Positions 16,608 to 24,643 of a stretch of 64,000 bases of DNA are shown here, in pieces. Every line of letters begins with the position of its first letter. Positions within the stretch are counted from its first letter, which is position 1. The notes below the pieces were generated by a model. It was not told the origin of the DNA. It did no database searches and saw only the letters and a list, made by a program, of their open reading frames with translations. The translations under genes were made by a program, and so were the position numbers. Origin of the DNA: Bradyrhizobium sp. 1(2017) (GTDB lineage Bacteria; Pseudomonadota; Alphaproteobacteria; Rhizobiales; Xanthobacteraceae); NCBI RefSeq assembly GCF_011602485.2, contig NZ_CP050022.2:5786001-5850000 (forward strand), written 5' to 3'.

Positions 16608-17183
16608 CTATTGGTCCGGGCGCGGTTCCGGCTGCGCGTCCTCCGTCGGGAGTTTGGCGCCCTCCCAGCCGTCCGTACCGTCCGGGTACCACGCAATGTT
16701 GGAATAGCCGTACGCCAGCGCGCGCTTGGCCGCGTTCCAGGACATCCAGCAGTCGGCAAGGCAATAGATCACGAGCAACGCTGACTTGTCGCCGCGCGAG
16801 GCGCGTTGAAGGCCGCGCTGGAAATAATCGTCCATGGCCGGCGGCAGGGTGCCGTAGCCGGTGTCGGGCAGCCAGATGCTGCCCGGAATGTTCCTGCGCG
16901 GCGCATCGCGCCAGACGGTGCCTGCCGGCAGATTCTTCGGCTTCGGCGGGCGCGGCATCACGTCAATGAAGGCGCCGCCTTTTGCACGCCAAATCGCTTC
17001 GGCCTCTGTCGTTTCCAGCACGCGCGCACCGGCAAGCGTCGCCGGCACCGGCGCGCGGTAATTGTCGGAGCGATATCCATCGGGCTCGAACGGCTCCTGC
17101 TGCTGCGCCAAAACCTGCTTTGCCAGAACGGCCTGCCCTGCCAGAACGGCAGCGAGCAGCGCAACGGCAAGATGCCGCCTCAT
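16608..17183 (-). CDS. PQQ-associated CXXCW-motif rhodanese-like protein
   Basis: A 191-residue exported protein (signal peptide MRRHLAVALLAAVLAGQAVLA) with a rhodanese-like fold. VLETTEAEAIWRAKGGAFIDVMP is the first half and ALLVIYCLADCWMSWNAAKRA the active loop. The signature CLADCW is the CXXCW motif of a family found only with PQQ-dependent catabolism. Two cysteines at the loop suggest thiol or persulfide chemistry in the periplasm. Its ATG overlaps the upstream gene's stop codon (ATGA), so it is coupled to the quinoprotein-associated binding protein. Confidence 0.88.
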   Translation of the reverse strand: MRRHLAVALLAAVLAGQAVLAKQVLAQQQEPFEPDGYRSDNYRAPVPATLAGARVLETTEAEAIWRAKGGAFIDVMPRPPKPKNLPAGTVWRDAPRRNIPGSIWLPDTGYGTLPPAMDDYFQRGLQRASRGDKSALLVIYCLADCWMSWNAAKRALAYGYSNIAWYPDGTDGWEGAKLPTEDAQPEPRPDQ

Positions 17184-18064
17184 GGCGTCTTCTTGACCGT
17201 CTCCGCACCGAGTGGCCGGTTGCTTTCGTCCAGCAGCGGGACGCCGAAGTCGAGCAGGATCTTGTTGATCTCGCCCTGGTTCTCCTGGATCACCTTGTTC
17301 AGTTGCCGCTTCCAGTTCTGGTCGGCGGGACGCACGCCCATGCCGATGCGATAGACCAGTTTCGGCCCGGTGGTTTCCTTCACCAGAGGCGTGACATGAA
17401 GCGAGGCGCCAGCCTTCTTCGCGTAGTAGCCGGCCATCGGGCCCCACAGCACGCCGGCATCGATCTTGCCGGCGGTGAGATCGTCGATCATGGCCTGCGC
17501 CGAATTGTCGAAGCGCGTGTCGATCATCAGCGGATAGGGTTTTGCGTCACCCATCAGGCCCGCAAGCGCCAAGTTGGTCGCCGGCGGCGTGCCGGCGACG
17601 ATGCCGACATGCTTGCCCTTCAACTTCGGATCCTCGAGCGTATCGACATTCTCAAGTCCGCTGCCGGCCTTGGCGACCAGCGCATAGGTCGTGCGGTAGT
17701 AGGGATTGGTGCCCTGCACGAGGTCATCGCCTTGCGGGAAGCCCATGATGACGTCGCAGCGATGCGCGCCCAGCGTCATGCGCACGAAGCCGGTCGCCTG
17801 CGGGAAGAAGACGTAGTCGAGCTTCTTCTGGAGCTTGTCCGCAAGAAACTCGGCGAGCTTGTTCTCGAACCCCTCGCCCTTCTCGTTGGAGAACGGCAGA
17901 TTGCGTGGATCCGCGCAGACGCGCAGCACTGTTGGGTCGACCAGTTCGAAGGAGAGGTCGCCGGTCTCGTTCGTCTGCGCGATGGCAACATCGCCGAATG
18001 CGCAGGACGCAACCAGGATCCACAGTGAAAACAACCAGCGACGATGTCGTCCGGCCTCCGTCAT
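17180..18064 (-). CDS. Quinoprotein-associated periplasmic binding protein (XoxJ/MxaJ-like)
   Basis: A 294-residue exported solute-binding-protein family 3 member. The mature part starts near QTNETGDLSFELVDPTVLRVCADPRNLPFSNEKGEGFENKLAE, the standard opening of the PQQ-dehydrogenase-associated subgroup that includes MxaJ and XoxJ. These proteins are thought to help assemble or activate the dehydrogenase rather than to feed a transporter. GAGGAGG lies seven bases before the ATG at 18064. It is coupled to the CXXCW gene. A second, distinct member occurs at 29199. Confidence 0.85.
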   Translation of the reverse strand: MTEAGRHRRWLFSLWILVASCAFGDVAIAQTNETGDLSFELVDPTVLRVCADPRNLPFSNEKGEGFENKLAEFLADKLQKKLDYVFFPQATGFVRMTLGAHRCDVIMGFPQGDDLVQGTNPYYRTTYALVAKAGSGLENVDTLEDPKLKGKHVGIVAGTPPATNLALAGLMGDAKPYPLMIDTRFDNSAQAMIDDLTAGKIDAGVLWGPMAGYYAKKAGASLHVTPLVKETTGPKLVYRIGMGVRPADQNWKRQLNKVIQENQGEINKILLDFGVPLLDESNRPLGAETVKKTP

Positions 18065-18190
18065 CGCGCTTCCTCCTCGTTTTGTTTGAATGCTATCCAT
18101 GCAACGCATGACGCGCCATGTTTGCCAACTTGGCGTTGGCTTTTCTTGTTGCAGTGCAATGCGGCGAACCCTTTAAACTGAGGCAGAAAA

Positions 18191-19117
18191 GTGTCTCGCA
18201 TCGCTTCAATAGTCTCAGCCTTGTCCCTGCTGGGGATAGCGACGCTAGCACGCGCCGGGGCGGCCGAATTGCCTGTGAGCGAAGTCGCGCCGGGAATCTT
18301 CGTACACTCCGGGACCATCGCCCTGATGACCCACGACAACGAGGGCGGCATCGCCAATATCGGCTTCATCGTGGGCGACGACGCGGTGGCGGTGATCGAT
18401 ACCGGCGGGAGCCTGCGCGAAGGCGAGGCGCTGCTGGCCGCCGTGCGGGCGAAGACGCCCAAGCCGATCCGTTACGTCATCAACACCCACGGCCATCCCG
18501 ATCATGTTTTCGGCAACGCGGCCTTCGCCGCCGGAAACGCCACTTTCGTCGGCCATCACAAGCTTCCGCAGGCGCTCGCGACACGCGGGCCTTTCTATCT
18601 CGACAATTTTCGCCGCATCATGGGCAGCGAGTTGATCGATCCCGTGAAGATCATTGCCCCGACCCTGCTGGTTTCGGAAACGATGATTCTGGATCTCGGG
18701 TCGCGGCGAGTGGCCCTGCGCGCCTGGCCGGCCGGGCACAGCGACAGCGATTTAACCGTGCTCGACGAGACGACCAAGACGCTGTTCGCCGGCGATCTCG
18801 TCTTTCTCCGCCACATTCCGGTCATGGACGGCAGCATCCGCGGCTGGCTCGACACGCTGAAGGGGTTGGAGGCCATCCCGGCGCTGCGCGTCGTTCCCGG
18901 TCACGGTCCCGTGAGCGACTGGCCCGCCGCACTGGCCGATGAACGGCGCTATTTGTCGACGCTGCTGTCCGACGTCCGCGCGCTCAACAAGAAGGGCGAG
19001 CCGATCCGAGCCGCTGCCGACAAAGCCGCCGCATCGGAACGGCCGCGGTGGGAGCTGTTCGAGGACTATAACGCCCGCAACGCAACCGCAGCATTCTCGG
19101 AAATTGAATGGGAGTAG
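18191..19117 (+). CDS. Quinoprotein relay-system zinc metallohydrolase (MBL fold)
   Basis: A 308-residue exported metallo-beta-lactamase-fold protein with a GTG start and signal peptide [22 protein letters not shown]. The metal motif HGHPDH is in [14 protein letters not shown]; further ligands are in GHSDSDL and PGHGPVSDW. It belongs to the SoxH-related hydrolases that co-occur with PQQ dehydrogenases and a SoxYZ-like carrier, which is the next gene. The expected chemistry is hydrolysis of a group carried on the SoxYZ-like protein, but the natural substrate is not established. It is divergent from the XoxJ-like gene. Confidence 0.85.
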   Translation: MSRIASIVSALSLLGIATLARAGAAELPVSEVAPGIFVHSGTIALMTHDNEGGIANIGFIVGDDAVAVIDTGGSLREGEALLAAVRAKTPKPIRYVINTHGHPDHVFGNAAFAAGNATFVGHHKLPQALATRGPFYLDNFRRIMGSELIDPVKIIAPTLLVSETMILDLGSRRVALRAWPAGHSDSDLTVLDETTKTLFAGDLVFLRHIPVMDGSIRGWLDTLKGLEAIPALRVVPGHGPVSDWPAALADERRYLSTLLSDVRALNKKGEPIRAAADKAAASERPRWELFEDYNARNATAAFSEIEWE

Positions 19118-19164
19118 CGGGCGCGCTAGGCTGCACCGAACGTATCGTCCGCAGGACCATGACC

Positions 19165-19983
19165 ATGACGGGATGGACACGCCGCCTGACTCTCGCCGCC
19201 CTCCTGCTCGGCATCGCCTTCGCGATGCCGGCGCTGGCTGAAGAGGCCGACGATCCCTGGCCGGGCCTGGTGCAGGACATCTTCAGCAACCGTCCAATGA
19301 ACGACGGCAGCGCCGTCATCGGCATTGAGATGCCGTATCGCGCCGAGGACGCCGCCATCGTGCCGGTAACCCTGCGCAGCAAGCTGTCGCCCGGCGATAG
19401 CCGGCGCATCCGTTCGATCACGCTGGTGATCGACCGCAATCCTGCGCCGATGGCGGCGAAGTTCGAGCTCGGACCGGATGCCAATGTCACGGAGATCTCG
19501 ACGCGCGTGCGCGTCAACAATTACACCGACGTGCACGCAGTGGCCGAACTCAGTGACGGCCAGCTCTATGTCTCGAAAGTTTACGTGAAGGCCTCTGGCG
19601 GCTGCTCGGCACCGGCGGGCAAGAACATCGAGGAAGCCAGGAACCGGCTCGGCCAGATGCGCTACCGGCAATTCGCACGTGAGGAGGCGCCGGCGAGCCG
19701 CGTGCGCGAGGCGCAGATCATGATCGGCCATCCCAACAATTCCGGGCTGCAGATGGACCAGGTCACGCAGCTCTACATCCCAGCCTTCTTCATCAACGAG
19801 CTCAAGCTGTCGCAGGACGACAGCCCTGTGCTATCGATGGAAGGCGGCATCTCGATCTCGGAAGATCCCAATCTGCGCTTCACCTATGTCTCAAACGGCG
19901 CCAAGCGCTTTCGCGCGGAGGCAAAGGACACGGACGGTCACGTGTTCCGCAATGAGTGGGACGTGGAAAAGCCGGGGACGTAA
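19165..19983 (+). CDS. Quinoprotein-associated SoxYZ-like carrier protein
   Basis: A 272-residue exported protein (MTGWTRRLTLAALLLGIAFAMPALA) that joins a SoxY-like half to a SoxZ-like half. The SoxY-like half includes DPWPGLVQDIFSNRPMNDGSAVIGIEMPYRAED and ends near KASGGCSAP. The SoxZ-like half runs from about residue 155 (IMIGHPNNSGLQMDQVTQLYIPAFFI) to the C-terminus. In SoxY the carrier cysteine sits in a C-terminal GGCGG arm; here the fused protein has GGCSAP mid-chain as the likely carrier site. An AGGA fits the second of two close ATGs (19159, 19165). It is paired with the MBL hydrolase upstream. Confidence 0.85.
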   Translation: MTGWTRRLTLAALLLGIAFAMPALAEEADDPWPGLVQDIFSNRPMNDGSAVIGIEMPYRAEDAAIVPVTLRSKLSPGDSRRIRSITLVIDRNPAPMAAKFELGPDANVTEISTRVRVNNYTDVHAVAELSDGQLYVSKVYVKASGGCSAPAGKNIEEARNRLGQMRYRQFAREEAPASRVREAQIMIGHPNNSGLQMDQVTQLYIPAFFINELKLSQDDSPVLSMEGGISISEDPNLRFTYVSNGAKRFRAEAKDTDGHVFRNEWDVEKPGT

Positions 19984-19993
19984 AGGCCTTCGC

Positions 19994-20151
19994 TTACCCT
20001 CTCCCCCTGTGGGAGGGGGTGGCTCGCCGCTAAGCGGCGAGACGGGTGAGGGGTTTGTCTCCGCGAACGATACTCTCAAACGCCCGAGCATGAGGAGAGA
20101 CACCCCTCATCCGGCGCTTCGCGCCACCTTCTCCCACAAGGGGAGAAGGAA
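19994..20151. repeat. Composite intergenic inverted repeat
   Basis: The gap holds several nested dyads: CTCTCCCCCTGTGGGAGGGG near 20000-20019, a perfect CTCGCCGC-taa-GCGGCGAG at 20023-20041, and CTTCTCCCACAAGGGGAGAAG near 20129-20149. The left half (GTGAGGGGTTTGTCTC) is mirrored by GAGACACCCCTCA to the right, so the whole is one long imperfect palindrome. This is the style of dispersed palindromic elements found between genes in Bradyrhizobium. It lies between two convergent genes. Confidence 0.75.
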
Positions 20152-20176
20152 GAATGCGCGGTTGCCTCGGAAGCTG

Positions 20177-20536
20177 CTAGAAACACCTCACCTCGGCTTC
20201 CGCCTGCGCACGCCTCAAATCATTCACGGCCGAATTGGCCTGCTCGGAGGTGCGGAACGGGACGCCGAGATCGCCGCGCACCTGTGACATGCTGAGCGCG
20301 GTCTCCGCGGTGACGTAACGCTCATAGGACACGATCGAGGCCACCACGTCGATCGAGCAGGAACATCGCTCGATCGCAGACCGCGTCTCGCCATTGGCCT
20401 TCATACAGCCATAGACATACTCTGCGCGCGCCGACGTCGGATAATCGTTGGCCTCCTCGGCCTGCGCCGCGCACGCGGTTGCCGTCAATACCGTCAATGC
20501 GGCGACAATCGGTCGTAGCTGTCCCGCCAGTTTCAT
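20177..20536 (-). CDS. Small exported cysteine-containing protein
   Basis: A 119-residue exported protein (signal peptide MKLAGQLRPIVAALTVLTATACAAQA). The mature part contains YGCMKANGETRSAIERCSCSIDVV and a final VRCF, giving four cysteines. GGGAGG precedes the ATG at 20536. The C..CSC pattern with a helical remainder suggests a disulfide-stabilised helical fold. Similar proteins occur within PQQ clusters of rhizobia as I recall; no function is known. Confidence 0.65.
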   Translation of the reverse strand: MKLAGQLRPIVAALTVLTATACAAQAEEANDYPTSARAEYVYGCMKANGETRSAIERCSCSIDVVASIVSYERYVTAETALSMSQVRGDLGVPFRTSEQANSAVNDLRRAQAEAEVRCF

Positions 20537-20623
20537 GCGCATCCTCCCGCTGGTTGCGACCAAAGCTATGCTATGCGTATTGTCCTGAAAAGCACTCTGT
20601 CAGAGGAAACGGCTCACAAGGTG

Positions 20624-21604
20624 ATGAGAGCTTCTGGTCGAACATTTGCGCTCGCGGTGACGCTGGCGTTGACGCTAGCCGCACCCGGCCGCGCCGCGGA
20701 GACCATCCGCCTTGCGGTGCAGAAGACCGGAACATTCTCCTGGGAGCTGGCCGCGATCCGCGCGGGCAGCCTGGACAAGGAGGCCGACCTGTCGCTCGAG
20801 GTCACCGAGCTCGCGAGCACCGAGGCCGGCAAGATCGCGATGCGCGCAGGCAGCGCCGACATCATCCTGTCGGACTGGCTGTGGGTGTCGCGCGAGCGCA
20901 CACTCGGCGCCAAGCTCACCTTCTATCCCTACTCCAGCGCGCTCGGCGCGGTGATGGTGCCGCCCAATTCGCCGATCAAGACGCTCGCGGATCTCAAGGC
21001 GCGCAAGCTCGCCGTGGCCGGCGGCGCGATCGACAAGAGCTGGCTGCTGCTCCAGGCACGCATGAAGCAGGACGGCATCGACCTGAAGTCCGCGGCGACC
21101 ATCGTCTATGGCGCCCCACCCCTGATCGCCGCCAAGGCGCTCGACGGCGAGATGGATGCGAGCCTCAACTTCTGGAATTTCTGTGCGCAGCTCGAGGCCA
21201 AGGGCTTTCGCCGCCTCGCCGGCATCGAGGACATTTTGCCGAAGCTCGGCGCCAAGGGCGCGGTCGCGGCGGTCGGTTATGTCTTCGACGAGAACTGGGC
21301 GGCAAGCCATCACGACGCCGTGGCGCGCTTCATCGCGATGACTCGCAAGGCGAAGGACTTGCTGGTCACCTCGGACGCGGCCTGGGACAAGATCGCGCCG
21401 CTCACCGGCACCAGCGATCCAGTCATGCTCAAGACCTACCGCGACCGCTATCGCGACGGCATCCCGCGCCGGAGCATTGCCGACGAGGAGGCGGATGCGC
21501 GCGTGCTCTACCGCGTGCTCGCCGAGATCGGCGGCCGCGATCTTGTGGGATCGGCGGCCGAGCTCGATCCCGGCACCTTCTATCACGCGGTCCCCGGAGA
21601 CTGA
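20624..21604 (+). CDS. ABC transporter periplasmic binding protein, NitT/TauT type
   Basis: A 326-residue exported protein (MRASGRTFALAVTLALTLAAPGRAAE) with a type II binding fold: TIRLAVQKTGTFSWELAAIRAG, then STEAGKIAMRAGSADIILSDWLWVSRE. This is the pattern of the nitrate/taurine/sulfonate binding family. The start at 20624 places the signal peptide first; an ATG at 20573 is an alternative. The permease and ATPase genes follow with no real gap, completing a three-gene importer. The ligand is unknown; its place inside a PQQ cluster suggests an accessory nutrient or cofactor-related compound. Confidence 0.8.
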   Translation: MRASGRTFALAVTLALTLAAPGRAAETIRLAVQKTGTFSWELAAIRAGSLDKEADLSLEVTELASTEAGKIAMRAGSADIILSDWLWVSRERTLGAKLTFYPYSSALGAVMVPPNSPIKTLADLKARKLAVAGGAIDKSWLLLQARMKQDGIDLKSAATIVYGAPPLIAAKALDGEMDASLNFWNFCAQLEAKGFRRLAGIEDILPKLGAKGAVAAVGYVFDENWAASHHDAVARFIAMTRKAKDLLVTSDAAWDKIAPLTGTSDPVMLKTYRDRYRDGIPRRSIADEEADARVLYRVLAEIGGRDLVGSAAELDPGTFYHAVPGD

Positions 21605-21605
21605 G

Positions 21606-22343
21606 TTGCTGCGACTTCTCTCGTTCGCCCTACTCCTCGCAACCTGGTGGATCGCCGCGCTGTTCGTCGGCGGCGCAAAGCTGCCCTCCCCGCCGGCCGT
21701 GCTCCAGGTGATGATCGCGGAAGCTTCATCGGGCGCGCTCTTCCTGCATCTCGGAGCCACGCTGGCGCGCGTGGCGCTGGCCTTCACATTGGCGATGTCG
21801 CTCGGCAGCGCCATCGGCTATCTGATGGGACGGGTCAAGCTTGCCGACCGGCTCGGTGATCCCTGGCTGATCCTGCTACTCAATCTGCCCGCCCTGGTCG
21901 TGATCGTGCTGGCCTATATCTGGGCTGGCCTCACCGAGGCCGCCGCGATCGCGGCGATCGCCATCAACAAGCTGCCGACCGCCATCGTCACCTTGCGCGA
22001 GGGCACCCGCGCGCTCGACCGCTCGCTCGACGAGATGGCGAGCGTGTTCGCGATGCCGCGCTGGCGCGCCTTCCGCCATGTCGTGCTGCCGCAGCTCGCG
22101 CCGTATATTGCGGCCTCCGCCCGCTCCGGCCTGTCGCTGGTGTGGAAGATCGTACTGGTCGCCGAGCTCCTGGGACGCCCGAACGGCGTCGGCTTCGAGA
22201 TCGGCGTCGCCTTCCAGCTGTTCGACACGCCGCGGCTGCTCGCCTATTCGCTGACATTTGCCGCCGTCGTGCTTGTCATAGAAACCTTGCTGGTGCAGCC
22301 GTTCGAAGCCCGCGCAACACGGTGGCGCCCCCGTGCGGCTTGA
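21606..22343 (+). CDS. ABC transporter permease, NitT/TauT type, TTG start
   Basis: A 245-residue membrane protein with about six transmembrane segments. The inner-loop EAA motif is TLREGTRALDRSLDEMASVFAMPRWRAFRHVVLPQL, which docks the ATPase. No ATG fits; the TTG at 21606 has GGAGA six bases upstream and follows the binding-protein stop codon by one base. It overlaps the ATPase gene by 11 bases. The three genes are clearly one operon. Confidence 0.85.
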   Translation: MLRLLSFALLLATWWIAALFVGGAKLPSPPAVLQVMIAEASSGALFLHLGATLARVALAFTLAMSLGSAIGYLMGRVKLADRLGDPWLILLLNLPALVVIVLAYIWAGLTEAAAIAAIAINKLPTAIVTLREGTRALDRSLDEMASVFAMPRWRAFRHVVLPQLAPYIAASARSGLSLVWKIVLVAELLGRPNGVGFEIGVAFQLFDTPRLLAYSLTFAAVVLVIETLLVQPFEARATRWRPRAA

Positions 22344-23073
22344 GGTCGAGATCACGGGCAAGACGTTCAGGAGCGCCGCGGGCGGAACGCACGAGGTGCT
22401 GGCTCCGGTCAAATTCGCGCTCCAATCTGGCGAGGTCGGCGTGCTGATCGGTCCCTCCGGCTGCGGCAAGAGCACCATGCTGCGCATCATCCTCGGGCTC
22501 GATCATGAATTCCAGGGACACGTCGCACGCCCGCCGCAGGCCCGGATCGGCATGGTGTTCCAGGAGCCGCGGCTGCTGCCGTGGCGCTCGGTCGAGCAGA
22601 ACGTGCGGTTGGCTGCCCCTGACGTCACCGATGCCAAGCTTGCCGAGCTGTTCAGGATCCTGGAGCTGGAGGCGCATCGCGACCACTTCCCCGGCGAACT
22701 GTCGCTGGGCCTTGCCCGGCGCGTGGCACTGGCTCGCGCCTTCGCGGTCGAGCCCGATCTGCTGGTGCTCGACGAGCCTCTCGCCTCGCTCGACGACGCG
22801 CTCGCCGGCCGCCTGCGCGACGAGATCGCGACGTTGGTGGCGAGCCGTCCGGTGATGACGCTGCTCGTCACCCATAGCCTCGACGATGCGATCCGGCTCG
22901 GTGACCGCCTGATCTTCCTGTCGCCACGGCCGGCTCGCATCCTGCAGGAAGTGCCGATCGCCATTCCGCGCGACGCACGCGGCGAGGCTGAGATTGCGGC
23001 GATCAAGGCCGGGCTTGCGCGGCGCGTCCAGGCGGACCAAGGCGACGACGGCACCGGGCGGGATGCCTCATAG
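22333..23073 (+). CDS. ABC transporter ATP-binding protein, NitT/TauT type
   Basis: A 246-residue ATPase with GTG start. Walker A GPSGCGKST, Q-loop VFQEPRLLPW, a degenerate signature LSLGLARRVALARA (LSxGxxRR in place of LSGGQRQR), Walker B LLVLDEPLASLD and the switch in VTHSLDDA are visible. The weakened signature is seen in some SsuB/TauB relatives and need not abolish activity. It is the last gene of the three-gene importer and overlaps the permease gene by 11 bases. Confidence 0.88.
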   Translation: MRLEVEITGKTFRSAAGGTHEVLAPVKFALQSGEVGVLIGPSGCGKSTMLRIILGLDHEFQGHVARPPQARIGMVFQEPRLLPWRSVEQNVRLAAPDVTDAKLAELFRILELEAHRDHFPGELSLGLARRVALARAFAVEPDLLVLDEPLASLDDALAGRLRDEIATLVASRPVMTLLVTHSLDDAIRLGDRLIFLSPRPARILQEVPIAIPRDARGEAEIAAIKAGLARRVQADQGDDGTGRDAS

Positions 23074-23121
23074 GCAATCGCGCAAGGCGCGTGCTAGATT
23101 GGGGCGCAGCGGAGTCTGCTG

Positions 23122-23916
23122 ATGACGCGAACGATCGCCCTGACGGCGCTTGGCCTTGCTCTGCTCGCGACAACGGCGCGCGCGCAGGACATGATGCGCG
23201 ATCTCGATCTGACGTCACCCGCCATGGTCTCTGCCGAGATGAGCCGGCAGGAGCTCGAGGCCGCGCTGGCCAAAGCGAGCGCCGGCGCACCCGCCGATTT
23301 GACCGGCAAGCGCTTATCGGGGCTCGATCTCGGTGGTCTCGACCTGACCAACGCAATTCTCCGTGCGGCACGGCTCAACAAGACGAAACTCGCCGGCGCC
23401 CGGCTTGATGGGGCGATCCTCGATCAGGCGTGGCTGCTGGATGCAGACCTCACGGGCGCGAGCCTGAAGGGCGCCAGTTTGTTCGCGTCACAGATGGCAC
23501 GTGCACGCCTCGACGGCGCCGATCTGACCGGTGCGCGCATCACTGCAGATCTCACCGGCGCGAGCATGGTCGGCACGTCGATCGCGGATGCGCATCTCGG
23601 TGCCGACATGCGCAACCAGTCGATGGGACTGATGCGCGCGGTGCTGAGATCCGCCAATCTGGAAAGGCTGAACGCGCGCAACGCCGATTTGTCGCGCGTC
23701 GACCTCGAATTCGCGGTCCTCAGGGGCGCCGACCTGAGCGGTGCATCGCTGAAGAATGCCCAACTCGGTGGGGCCGATCTGACCGGCGCCATCGTCATCG
23801 ACGCCGATTTCGATGGCGCTGATCTCGTCTCGGCGAAGCTGATCGCACCGAACGGCCTTGACCGCGCCAAGAATTTCGACAAGGCAAAGAACCGCGAACG
23901 CCTGATCAGGGAATGA
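23122..23916 (+). CDS. Exported pentapeptide-repeat protein
   Basis: A 264-residue protein with signal peptide MTRTIALTALGLALLATTARA. From about residue 60 it is built of A(D/N)LxG repeats (DLTGKRLSGLDLGGLDLTN, ADLTGASLKGASL, ADLSGASLKNAQLGGADL), forming a right-handed quadrilateral beta helix. Only around residues 135-165 is the repeat interrupted. Most pentapeptide-repeat proteins are cytoplasmic; this one is exported. GGAG precedes the ATG. It is followed closely by another exported gene and lies between PQQ-related genes. Role unknown. Confidence 0.85.
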   Translation: MTRTIALTALGLALLATTARAQDMMRDLDLTSPAMVSAEMSRQELEAALAKASAGAPADLTGKRLSGLDLGGLDLTNAILRAARLNKTKLAGARLDGAILDQAWLLDADLTGASLKGASLFASQMARARLDGADLTGARITADLTGASMVGTSIADAHLGADMRNQSMGLMRAVLRSANLERLNARNADLSRVDLEFAVLRGADLSGASLKNAQLGGADLTGAIVIDADFDGADLVSAKLIAPNGLDRAKNFDKAKNRERLIRE

Positions 23917-23942
23917 AGGCGCGCCTTTGGGAGGACTGGCTG

Positions 23943-24290
23943 ATGCGTGGGGTTCTGGCTTTGATCGCGTTGTTGACGCTTGCCGGCGAAGCCGCCGCGC
24001 AGACCAAGGGCAAGGGCATCCGGCTCTGGAATCTGACGGCGGAGACGATCTCGGGTTTCCAGCTCTCGCCGGCCGGCAAGACCGACTGGGGCCCGAACCA
24101 ATGCCTGAACGACAAGGACAAGGAAGTCGACCACGACGAGCGGCTGCGCATCATCGGCGTCGAGCCTGGCCGCTACGATGCCAAGGTCAGCTATCCCAAC
24201 GCGCGGCAGTGTATTGTCCGCGACATCGAGATCAGGGCGGATGCGGTGTTCTCGATCGCCGACAAGGATCTGAAGGACTGCACCAAGTAG
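23943..24290 (+). CDS. Small exported protein with conserved cysteines
   Basis: A 115-residue protein starting MRGVLALIALLTLAGEAAA at 23943, where GGGAGGA stands seven bases upstream; a start at 23913 would overlap the preceding stop codon. The mature protein reads GIRLWNLTAETISGFQLSPAGKTDWGPNQC.., with a beta-sandwich feel and three cysteines (NQCLN, RQCIV, DCTK). It is probably periplasmic and co-transcribed with the pentapeptide-repeat gene. No function recognised. Confidence 0.7.
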   Translation: MRGVLALIALLTLAGEAAAQTKGKGIRLWNLTAETISGFQLSPAGKTDWGPNQCLNDKDKEVDHDERLRIIGVEPGRYDAKVSYPNARQCIVRDIEIRADAVFSIADKDLKDCTK

Positions 24291-24311
24291 CGCGGCGGCT
24301 GTCCGCCGGCG

Positions 24312-24521
24312 TTAAGCCTTGTCGTTCGGGTGCGGGTATTCGCAGCGCCAGCGCACCGCATGCCACTTCGGGTGTTCGCCGACCCATTGCGCGATATAGG
24401 GCGGCGCGGCCATCGCGCATTGCCGCGGCGACCCCGAATAGTTGAACATCAGATGCTGCTCCTCGCAGGTCGCAGGCGAGAGCACCGCACACACAGTCAC
24501 CACCAGGTCAATCGGGTTCAT
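24312..24521 (-). CDS. Small conserved hypothetical protein
   Basis: A 69-residue protein, MNPIDLVVTVCAVLSPATCEEQH, followed by SGSPRQCAMAAPPYIAQWVGEHPKWHAVRWRCEYP. Four cysteines are spaced as in a conserved rhizobial orphan family, and the first 18 residues are hydrophobic enough for a secretion or membrane signal. GAGAGGA lies before the ATG at 24521; the open frame to 24593 is not supported. Function unknown. Confidence 0.65.
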   Translation of the reverse strand: MNPIDLVVTVCAVLSPATCEEQHLMFNYSGSPRQCAMAAPPYIAQWVGEHPKWHAVRWRCEYPHPNDKA

Positions 24522-24643
24522 GCCGGGATCCTCTCGCAGCGGCCGATGGAGATTAGCACGAAAGGTTACGTTGCAAGGAGGAAGAAGTTTCAATCATGCG
24601 GGCGCATGGGGCCCCTCTCGCCCGAGGAACAGGCGATCCAGAG

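Noticed and set aside
19994..20151. CRISPR array
   Set aside because: The repeats are inverted and imperfect, without regular spacers, and no cas genes occur.
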